From positions 1-13,201 of the forward strand of contig JABYQR010000662.1 in the NCBI GenBank assembly GCA_022592445.1: DNA of 13,201 nucleotides, given 5' to 3'. The notes under the pieces are model-generated. The model was not told where the DNA came from. It did no database searches and was given only the letters and a program-made list of their open reading frames with translations. Position numbers and translations under genes: made by a program. Below are positions 1 through 7,037 of this stretch, in pieces (position 1 is the first letter of the stretch; every line of letters begins with the position of its first letter). This DNA is from Cytidiella melzeri. Lineage: Eukaryota; Basidiomycota; Agaricomycetes; Polyporales; Irpicaceae.

Positions 1-1
1 C

Positions 2-487
2 GCCGATTGGGGCCAATCTCGCATCGATTATCGATCAATTTCAGGCTACGCATTTTTCGTCGGAAAAGGCCTGGTTAGCTGGAGCTCAAAGAAACAGAAC
101 ACGGTCGCGCTCTCGACCATGGAGGCCGAATATGTAGCACTCGCTCACGCAGCCAAGGAGGCTCTTTGGCTCAAGTTGCTCGTCACTGAACTCGACTGGA
201 AGCCGAACGCTCCTATCCAAATCTCTACGGACAATCTCGCTGCTATCTCCTTTTCACAAGACCAGCAATTTCACGCTCGATCAAAACACATCGACATTTG
301 TCATCACTTTGTTCGGGAACTTGTCGCCGATGGCATTATCAAGATTCCACACTGTGCCTCTGAAGACAACACCGCCGACATCTTCACGAAGGCACTCCCG
401 CGTGCTACGCACCATAAGCAACTCGCGCTCCTCAAGCTCGCTACTTCGTTGAGGGGGAGTGTTGTTAATCCAGGGTTCACCGAGTGA
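2..487 (+). CDS. Ty1/copia pol fragment, RNase H end (partial at left edge)
   Basis: This is the C-terminal RNase H domain of a copia-type polyprotein; it degrades the RNA strand of the RNA:DNA hybrid during reverse transcription in the virus-like particle. The frame is open from base 2, and the first visible codons already encode the domain start (ADWGQSRIDYRS), so the rest of pol lies left of the window. Copia landmarks follow in order: SGYAFFVGKG, WSSKKQNTVALST, MEAEYVAL, ISTDNLAAI, RSKHIDICHHFVRE and NTADIFTKAL. The four acidic catalytic positions can all be seen: D of ADW, E of MEAEY, D of STDN and D of NTAD. The last codons read through the polypurine tract into the LTR, with TGA at 485-487, which is usual for copia elements. 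There is no frameshift or stop in the visible part. It is not the same copy as the copia element at 5773-10008, whose LTR starts differently. Confidence 0.93.
   Translation, partial: ADWGQSRIDYRSISGYAFFVGKGLVSWSSKKQNTVALSTMEAEYVALAHAAKEALWLKLLVTELDWKPNAPIQISTDNLAAISFSQDQQFHARSKHIDICHHFVRELVADGIIKIPHCASEDNTADIFTKALPRATHHKQLALLKLATSLRGSVVNPGFTE
451..459 (+). other. Polypurine tract of the left copia element
   Basis: The purine run GAGGGGGAG lies directly before TGTTGTTAATCC. In LTR retrotransposons this is the plus-strand DNA primer site and it abuts the 3' LTR, so it fixes the LTR start at 460. It is read in frame as part of the RNase H coding end. Confidence 0.8.
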
Positions 488-736
488 TGCGCCAATGCGC
501 ACATCCGCGATAGGCTCTGTCTTCCACCTAATGCCGCCCGCATTCATTTCTTCTTTCCTATATGTATTGGTACGTTCCGTTTCGGTATTACTATATTTTA
601 CACGCAAATGTTTTATTCTATCATTCCGCTACCCACTTCGTTCCGCAGACCCGCTCATAATGACTTCATCACCGCGTTCTCATTTGTTACTTTATTTTGA
701 TATGCCGCTTTTAGTAAAATATATATAAATCATGTA
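460..736 (+). repeat. 3' LTR of the left copia element, interrupted or truncated
   Basis: The LTR begins with TGTTGTTAATCC immediately after the polypurine tract. A small inverted repeat TGCGC-CAAT-GCGCA sits at 488-501. The sequence becomes AT-rich, with a TATA-like run TATATATAAAT around 719-729. The Tc1/mariner element seems to begin near 736, so only the left part of this LTR can be outlined. The other LTR is outside the window, so the right boundary and any remnant beyond the Tc1 element cannot be fixed. Confidence 0.6.
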
Positions 737-1896
737 TAGTGTTGTTCCCAATATGATCTCATTCGCTCAATCTCGTGTGCACTCGCCCTGCTCATTACAA
801 TACATATGGTGCAGTGTACCCCTACTAAAAAGGCCCGAATTTGGACTCTGCATAATGAAGGTGTCAGTGTGTCTGACATTCGCAAGAAAGTCCCCGTCCA
901 CCGGTCCACCATCTATCGCACCATCCAAAAACTATCCCACAATCCTGACTTCTATGCAAACAAGCCCAAGACAGGTCGCCCTCGCGTTCTACAAGACCGC
1001 GATCTCCGTCACGCCTCTTTACTCCTGGCACGACAAGAGGCCCGCAGCGCTACGGACGTGCAGCGCAAGGCATTCCCACAAGTGGCTGCCTGAACAACGC
1101 GTCACAACCTTGCAGAGATTGGGCTGAAGGGATATGTGCGTCGACAAAAGCCGTTTCTCTCTGTAGCTCATAAGAAGAAGCGCAAGTGGTGGGCTGGACA
1201 TGCGACCAGATGGGGGCAGAAAGAGTGGGGGGTAATGGTGTTCTCAGATGAGTCCAAATTTAATTTATTTGGCTCAGATGGGAGGGAATACTGCCGAAGA
1301 AGACAGAGCGAGGAGTTTTTGGACCGGAATGTGCAGAAGACAGTGAAGCACAGGGGTGGGAGTATCATGGTGTGGGGATGCATCACTTTGAAGGGAAAAG
1401 GAAGGCTACACCGCATTGATGGGAAGATGGATGCAAAGCTTTACTGCTCCATCCTATCAGAGTCTCTTCTGGGCACATTGGCAGACCAAGATTTGACCTG
1501 CCGACAGATCATTTTCCAACAGGACAATGATCCAAAGCACATGTCAAAGCTTGCTACAGCTTGGTTCAAGGAGAACAAGATCACTGTATTGCCCTGGCCT
1601 CCAAATTCACCAGATATGAATATTCTGGAGAATGTCTGGGACCATCTAGACCGCAAATTACGCGCTCGCAAGCAGCAACCGTCGAATAAGGAGGAGCTGT
1701 GGGAGGCATTGCAGGAGGAGTGGGCAAATTTGGACGATGAGTATATCAAGGGATTGTATGAGTCTCTCCCCACTTGTGCAGCAGAGCTTATGAGGGCAAA
1801 GGGGTCCTATACTAGGTACTAATTTTACCAGAATTTTTTGACAAATTTTTACATAGAATAGTCGAGATGATGTGCAATAGTAGTAGTACAACACGT
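737..1896 (+). mobile_element. Tc1/mariner-family DNA transposon (approximate limits)
   Basis: The transposase at 806-1822 defines the element, which moves by cut-and-paste into TA dinucleotides. Limits are tentative. The left flank contains TAGTGTTGT at 737-745 after a TA, and the right flank contains ACAACAC at 1888-1894, whose complement gives the same GTGTTGT core. Beyond these seven bases the inverted repeats match only loosely (shared ATCTC-type blocks), so the ends are degenerate or one end is misplaced. Its position in the TA-rich part of a copia LTR fits TA targeting. Confidence 0.55.
806..1822 (+). pseudogene. Tc1/mariner transposase (DD34E) with one in-frame stop
   Basis: A single frame runs from ATG 806 to TAA 1822, 338 codons, about the usual Tc1 transposase length, broken only by TGA at 1091-1093 (codon 96). 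The N-terminal part has the helix-turn-helix DNA-binding region (KARIWTLHNEGVSVSDIRKK, then VHRSTIYRTI) and the linker motif GRPR. After the stop, Tc1-like sequence continues in the same frame (HNLAEIGLKGYVRR). The catalytic triad is complete: D at 1247-1249 (VFSDESKF), D at 1523-1525 (QQDNDPKH) and E at 1628-1630 (ILENVWDHL), with exactly 34 residues between the second D and the E. The protein would bind the terminal repeats and cut and join DNA in the nucleus. The stop separates the DNA-binding half from the catalytic half, so this copy is probably non-autonomous. A CGA-to-TGA transition is a plausible cause but cannot be shown from one copy. Confidence 0.9.
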
Positions 1897-2646
1897 GGGC
1901 GCCTAATGCAGTTTTCGCGCGGATTGCACGTAGTTCCTCGCGCACAACGTCGATCAGCCTTATTTTACTAAGGACACAATTTTTACACGATAACGAATGT
2001 GTGAGAACTGAACCCAAAACTATATGCAAAAAATGAGCTCGAACGATGAGAAACATCTTGCGCGCTCGCGGTGTCGCAAGACTTTTTGCCGCTACTGTAT
2101 GTAACACACGTCGTCGGACGCTCTAAGGCTACCACCCCGGTACGCCATCTTCAAGAGCGCGAGCTCGCTGACTACAGACGTTTGTAAGCTTGAAAGGCGC
2201 ATTCGTTATCAAGCTCGCCGGTTGTCTTCCGAGTCATTGTGTGTGAGCATAGCTTCATATGGTGGTGAGACTTACAGTAACGACGAGCGTAGAAGACGGC
2301 CTTGGGCGCTCAGTTGATTTGATAAGTACTTAGAGACTTATCATTCAAGTTGAACGTTGAACTGTGGCCAAGGCGAGTATCCACGACATTACCAAGCACA
2401 AGTTAAAAGAAAATACAATACTAGTTCGGAAAGCGTATGTGCTTGCTTGTACCCCAACTTGATACTAGCTATAGTGCATCGGCATCATACGGAGGGTAAT
2501 TTATCTATAGCTAGTTGATACGCCGCATACTTAATGATTCTCGTGAAGAAATTCGAGACGAGGCCAAACGGCGTTTTCATCTTCGCTCAAGATATACCTA
2601 CTCATTTTGTCAGCGCACTATCATCAGTTCGGAGAATCCTGTCTGC
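1897..2646. other. Intergenic stretch without recognisable gene
   Basis: About 750 bp between the Tc1 element and the 3' end of the minus-strand gene. No frame here resembles a protein family I know. Part of it could be leftover LTR from the left copia element, and its right part should hold the 3' UTR of the minus-strand gene. An 11-bp inverted repeat at 2464-2515 is the only structure noted. Confidence 0.6.
2464..2515. repeat. Short inverted repeat, possible hairpin
   Basis: ACTAGCTATAG at 2464-2474 is matched by its reverse complement CTATAGCTAGT at 2505-2515, separated by 30 bases. It lies about 130-180 bp downstream of the stop codon of the minus-strand gene, so it could fall in the 3' UTR. 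An 11-bp pair can also occur by chance in AT-rich DNA. Confidence 0.35.
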
Positions 2647-4435
2647 TCACAAGTGCATTTCGCCAATCTGGGAGTAAACGGGCATCGGCTGTCCCTTCGT
2701 CTGACCAGGTTTGAGTTCTTTGTGAAAATACAGTCAGATGGACATGTCAGCAGTCATGAGAACTGTCATTACTCACCTTGACCAACCCATTTCATCCACT
2801 CGGTGTATGACACGACAGCTGAGTGCTACAGAACAAAGCAGTGAGAACGAGATGTGGAAACACATCAGGTTGATGACACGTACGGCATGCGCATAAAACC
2901 GGACGTTCTCGCCTCCGTTCGCAGACGCGATCTGAGGAGGAGTTTTTGCGGCTGGAGCATATGGTGTAGCATACGCTAGATTGCGCAGTTGCTCGGTGTC
3001 CTTGACGTAAACCCTAGAGTGCGGGTCGATAACTGCCCATCTCTACGGTCAAACACTCTACTGTTGGAAAGCGAGAATGGACGTACGGTGAGCTGCGAAG
3101 ACAAAGACGTTCTTGTTGATTTTTGGATCGAAGCCATTCACTTTCGGATCGATGTCCAGCTGGTATCCCACAATGCAATGTGTTAGTGCACCACAAGAGT
3201 AATCTGCCGGATGCAGGAACGTACGACCAGGTAGAACCCTGCGTCTGGACTACCAGTCGCCTGACTAGTTGCGAGTCTTGAAAGCCATCCCATATTCCTC
3301 TCAGCTGTAGGATAAGATAGCCTCCTCTCCTTGATCACCTGGTCATTCTTGTTCTCTGGGAGGATGGCTCCTGTCCAATAGACACCGGTCTGAACCTCGC
3401 CCTTACCAATTTTCGACAGCAGCTTCTTCCAGTTGATGCCAGCGAGCTGCGTGGCCAGAATGAACGAAGCTTCGAGACTCATAGGGCCAACAGCGCCAGT
3501 TTGCTTGAACGCTGCACCACTCTTGCCGGCAGCATACGAGACCTTGATGCCAGAAAACGGAGTATACTGTTTGGGGCGCGTCGCGCTTGCAGGTGTGCCA
3601 ACCCACTCCTGTTTCGAAGCGACAATTACCTTCTCGTTGTCGACAAGTAATTTTTTGATGTCAGGTGGAAATAAGGCCGTAGTGAGGGGGTCAGACGGAA
3701 GCCCTTTGAGGAATTCGGCCACAACAAATCCGGTGCCACTGCTACCGGCAGCTTTCTGGTTCAGCAGGACCTTGTATAGGTTCAACGGACGCCAGACGTC
3801 TCGCCAACGCCAGCTTGGATTGGTCGTATTTGCGACGGGCTCTTTAGGCTTTGCGGATTCGTCTGCAGTGAGATTGGGGTTCCCTATCCGTGAGACCATC
3901 CCTGTAGCAAAACCAAAACCTTCAGCAGAGACATTGCGCGCTCAACTTTGAGCACATACAAGGAAATTCCTTGGCTACGTTGTCAGGAGTATTCAGGATC
4001 CAGGGCTTTTTATCGGTGTCGCCTAGGTACAAATTCTTGATGAATTGTGTAGTGCCCGTGAACTAGATAACATCACCATCAGTGGACTGTCAGCAGACGT
4101 CCACCGCACGACTCACCACAGTCGACTTGGAGACAAATGGGAAAGTGGAATATGTATCCGTGCTAGATGTACGAAAAAAATAGGTTGAGCTGCACTGCCA
4201 CACTCATCATTGGAAACTACGCACGGGAGGAAGCTGGCATTCATTTTGACGGCATCAGAGGTAGTGTCAAAAGTACACGCAGCTGCCTCTGGTGAGATCA
4301 TGTTAGCGCAATCCGTACATATGTGAACGATTACTACATACCTGGAGCGACTCGCAGAACCTCCTGCTGTGACAGGGAGAACACGAGCGGAGAGAGGGCA
4401 AGCGGTATGAACAACTTGAACGCTAGAGTCTGCAT
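2647..4435 (-). CDS. Predicted secreted protein of unknown family, 9 exons, 441 aa
   Basis: Reconstructed exons on the minus strand: 4435-4342, 4288-4225, 4162-4117, 4062-3960, 3901-3225, 3159-3087, 3032-2884, 2825-2777, 2717-2647. The eight introns are 53-65 bp; donors are GTATGT, GTGCGT, GTGAGT, GTATGT, GTACGT, GTACGT, GTACGT and GTGAGT; acceptors are all AG. Every phase joins and the frame ends at TGA with 441 codons, which is strong internal support. The start at 4435 opens with a classic signal peptide (MQTLAFKLFIPLALSPLVFS), so the product probably enters the secretory pathway. No other membrane segment is evident. N-glycosylation sequons NAS and NTT occur. The body is basic and hydrophobic with few cysteines; motifs include WRWRDVW, WILNTPDN, GVYWTGAILPENKN and FVFAAH. 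I do not recognise a family and assign no function. Least certain are the second donor (a GTAGTT alternative 4 bases downstream) and the sixth acceptor, chosen because only it keeps the frame. It is the sole convincing host gene between two transposon clusters. Confidence 0.82.
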
Positions 4436-4486
4436 ATTGCTGTGAAAGGAAGAGAGCTGGGGAAGAGCAGCGACGTCTCGGCGGGG

Positions 4487-4494
4487 TATTTATC
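4487..4494 (-). promoter_or_regulatory. TATA-like box of the secreted-protein gene
   Basis: On the minus strand GATAAATA lies about 52-59 bases before the ATG at 4435. It is followed by a pyrimidine-rich stretch (CTCTTCCCCAGCTCTCTTCC and similar) that runs to the start codon. This TATA-plus-CT-rich arrangement is common in fungal promoters and supports the chosen start. Confidence 0.5.
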
Positions 4495-5752
4495 CAGTCT
4501 AGGAATTCGGGGGCGTGGAGTATGAAATGGAAGACATGCCACCTTTGCCATGTTCAATGCTAGCAGGTCGGCACTGAGGGACAGTTCGCGTGGTAACCTC
4601 AGACTTGCCATGCTAATTCTTCGTTCTTCAGCTCGACCCTTCTCCGGCACCCCCGATTCTTCTGACACGTTCGAAATGAACGAGGCAACCCATGTTCCTA
4701 CCAAGATGAATTCAGAGACTAACGCTGTGGTTCCATTTCTCGCTCCGAATAGACGTAACGATTGCCAATGTTATTTTGCTGCGCTATCCTTACAAACAGT
4801 GACGCACCAGCTAGACTGAGCTCAAGAAAGACCCTTCCATTATGTACTGGAATACAGGGCCTTGATTCACCTGGTAGACGATTATCATAGTCCGTCGTAA
4901 GCTATCGATAGACAAAGATGACGGTGCGGAGACCCACGCTCGGTGTTACATTTCCCCGTATCGCTTGTTCAGGATTGCTGTATCTCAGCCGTCAGCGAAA
5001 ACGAACATGACCCATGCTACATGCCTCCGCTGCAGTCATACGACTACTAACTATCTCCTATTCTCATTCTATGGAGCATAGGTCAACACGTAATCGCAGC
5101 TTCCAACGCGAAGCACATACCGGGAAGTCATTGTCCACTCCTTGAAAGATCCAGAGCTAAGGAACCAGATCTAGACGTTAAGGGAGAGCGCGGACGTCGC
5201 CGATGCTCCTTCCTTGTTTGGAGCGCGGAGTTCGAAAAAGACACACTGAACCGCCGTTTGCATGCCGGATTTGTTGTCTTTTTGGAACTCCGCTTCCCAA
5301 ATCCGGTATCGCAAATGGCTGGTTCCGAGACTAAATCGGTCAGTGGTGGGTACCGCTCAGTCGCACGTGCTCGAAATCGAAGACTTTTTGGAGTCCATCT
5401 GCGAGCGCCTGGCCAAATTTCAAGTTCTAATTTTATTTTTTGCCCTCGTGTTCCATCTCGTGCCATTGCCGCCGTCGCGCCCTCTCGTCTACCTCTTGTC
5501 CCTTGCCTCTCGTGTCGTTTTCCCATCTTTTGAAGACCTTGCCATCATCAACAATGATCACCGCAAGGTCCCTTCAACATCAGACGCAACATTAGTCAAG
5601 AACGAGTCCATCAATGTAAAGGGTATGTCGATACCTCACGCGCACACACGAACAGAGTTTGACCGAATGTATTCAGAACTCGACGTATGTACAGGATGTA
5701 AGATAAAGATAAAGATCTACTCTAGTAAAGTGGAATGGCTGTTAAAACTATG
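4495..5752. other. Intergenic stretch; only a doubtful open frame
   Basis: No confident gene. On the plus strand an open frame runs 5262-5765 (167 codons). It crosses an AT-rich box and a long CT-rich stretch around 5430-5530 that looks more like promoter DNA than coding sequence, then reads residues such as TRTEFDRMYSELD. A GTATGT donor-like site follows at 5685-5690, about 90 bases before the copia LTR. It could be the 5' part of a host gene whose intron took the insertion, or simply chance. The opposite-strand frame at 5128-5526 is arginine-rich and looks like its shadow. Confidence 0.4.
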
Positions 5753-5772
5753 TAATATAATATAATATAATA
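5753..5772. repeat. (TAATA)4 microsatellite at copia insertion point
   Basis: Four exact TAATA units directly precede the proposed LTR start TGTAGTTTCCC at 5773. The last unit could be the 5-bp target duplication of the copia element; its partner would lie beyond the right edge of the window. Confidence 0.6.
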
Positions 5773-6023
5773 TGTAGTTTCCCACGCCTTATTACAAGGA
5801 CGCTTTAAGGTAGCAGAGTTCCCACAGTCTTAGTATGGGAATTATGCAGCCGTATATGGAAACTCAAGTAGTAACCATCACATTAGCTGAGACGCACAGA
5901 TATGGGTTGTAGTAGTACTATACATATAAGTACGCCTGTGTTCTAGTAGCATAGGAAATGACATGGAAAGCACGTATGACTCCAGAGGATGCCTAAAGCA
6001 TACATCTGAGGACAAGTACTAGC

Positions 6024-6100
6024 ATGAGTCATTTACTCATTATGTACGCCTCTGGTACAAGTGCTGAGCCTAGTCATACAATGAGTCATGCATGAGTCAT
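6024..6100 (+). promoter_or_regulatory. Three ATGAGTCAT (AP-1/Gcn4-type) sites in copia LTR U3
   Basis: Perfect ATGAGTCAT occurs at 6024-6032, 6081-6089 and 6092-6100, all 75-150 bp upstream of the TATA box. ATGA(C/G)TCAT is the consensus for bZIP activators such as yeast Gcn4 and its filamentous-fungus counterparts, so the element may be induced by amino-acid starvation or related stress. The motif is seen directly; the regulation is inferred. Confidence 0.55.
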
Positions 6101-6173
6101 GCACTTAGTAATACAGTAGAATAGCTGAAGTAGACATGTATAGTAGTCGCTTACATAAGTAGATACAGACATG

Positions 6174-6181
6174 TATATAAG
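6174..6181 (+). promoter_or_regulatory. TATA box of the copia LTR
   Basis: TATATAAG sits in the LTR upstream of the leader, at a suitable distance for transcription to start near 6205-6215. Just after it, GCTGCT-GA-AGCAGC at 6186-6199 could fold into a small hairpin. Confidence 0.6.
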
Positions 6182-6267
6182 CAGAGCTGCTGAAGCAGCA
6201 AGAATAATAAGACTCATCTTCGAAGCTTAACAGCCTCTACCCCTCGCACACATATTCCACTTTGTTA

Positions 6268-6281
6268 GGTTATGAGCCCCG
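6268..6281 (+). other. Primer-binding site, half initiator tRNA-Met (copy 1)
   Basis: GGTTATGAGCCCCG is complementary to the anticodon arm of initiator tRNA-Met (GGGCUCAUAACC-type, anticodon CAU), not to a tRNA 3' end. Drosophila copia and many fungal copia elements are primed by the 5' half of this tRNA cleaved in the anticodon loop. The site lies about 10 bases after the proposed LTR end, as expected for a primer site. Confidence 0.65.
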
Positions 6282-6661
6282 GCTTTTAGCTTAACTACAT
6301 CCACACTCTCAACGACATCCATCAACCAGTATCCCCCAAGCTTTCTTATAAGTAAGTTTCTCTACTTTACTTTGTTTGGCCACATAGTAGTAGTAGAGTT
6401 GTACTGGTTGACTGCCTCAGCTTCGAATACAATATTCCCAACTGATTTTCTACAGCTAATTCCCTCACCTACTTGCCCGTTGCGTACTAATGGACTTTTG
6501 CGGCGCTACTCATGGACTTTGCCCCTATCAGACACTCTTTTGTCTCCTGTCTCATGACTCCTTTGTAGTATGATCGCATCTTTTGTTTCATCACGCGGAC
6601 ACTGCCTCGTTGCCAGCTTCCTTGTAGTGTATAAACCTTTCACCCTGGTTCTCTACTCCTC

Positions 6662-6841
6662 CATTGTGCTCTCATCTTCGCACCTGGAGTGAGTATTCCC
6701 CCCATTGCTCTTGCGTTATGTTGTATGCTCATATGCCTGTTACCTAGTTAACTCGTCTCCGTGTGTACTAGGTACATTCTATATTCATCATTGTGCTCTC
6801 ATCTTCGCACCTGGATTAACTCGTCTCCGTGTGTACTAGGT
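6662..6841 (+). repeat. Duplicated blocks in the copia leader
   Basis: Two blocks occur twice. CATTGTGCTCTCATCTTCGC plus ACCTGGA is at 6662-6688 and 6789-6815. TTAACTCGTCTCCGTGTGTA plus CTAGGT is at 6748-6773 and 6816-6841. In the second copy the two blocks are adjacent; in the first they are about 60 bp apart. This suggests a tandem duplication, with either an insertion in the first copy or a deletion in the second. Confidence 0.85.
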
Positions 6842-6916
6842 CCCTACAGTCTGCAGTGGGTTTACGACAGCGCATCCACCTTGTCTAAGTGACTACGTTC
6901 CCTCAACTCGTCATTA

Positions 6917-6930
6917 GGTTATGAGCCCCG
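6917..6930 (+). other. Second copy of the primer-binding-site sequence
   Basis: The same 14 bases, GGTTATGAGCCCCG, recur 649 bp downstream, again preceded by TTA and followed by related sequence (TAGCT...CACAC) for about 30 bases. The site is 108 bp before the gag ATG. Either this or the upstream copy may be the working primer site; the arrangement implies a duplicated leader. Confidence 0.7.
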
Positions 6931-7037
6931 CCTAGCTCTAATCTCCACACACTGTTCACCTGCTCCGTGCTCATCTAGCACATTCGCTCCTATACGTCCA
7001 CACACGCATATCCAGGTCCATATCCATATCCCTGATC

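Larger units (their letters stand above)
5773..6258 (+). repeat. 5' LTR of the copia element (approximate limits)
   Basis: The start is proposed at TGTAGTTTCCC after the TAATA repeat. The end is placed at ...TATTCCA shortly before the primer-binding site; ...GCACACA at 6252 is an alternative. A TATA box at 6174-6181 separates U3 from R/U5. The second LTR is outside the window, so the limits could not be confirmed by comparison. Confidence 0.5.

Noticed and set aside
1..736. Left copia fragment as the 3' end of the same element as 5773-10008
   Set aside because: The order is wrong (the 3' end lies left of the 5' end on the same strand), and the LTR starts differ (TGTTGTTAATCC versus TGTAGTTTCCC).
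732..1127. Plus-strand open frame overlapping the transposase N terminus
   Set aside because: It is an alternative frame of the Tc1 transposase; helix-turn-helix and GRPR motifs are in the other frame.
1658..2107. 149-codon minus-strand frame
   Set aside because: Overlaps the end of the transposase in antisense and has no recognisable domain.
4550..4819. Plus-strand frame upstream of the secreted-protein gene
   Set aside because: Overlaps a similarly sized minus-strand frame, with no motif, promoter or splice evidence.
5128..5526. 132-codon arginine-rich minus-strand frame
   Set aside because: Low-complexity complement of a CT-rich stretch; no domain and no splice or promoter support.
6268..6281. 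tRNA gene fragment
   Set aside because: Only 14 bases complementary to the anticodon arm are present; no cloverleaf or A/B boxes. The place after an LTR fits a primer-binding site.
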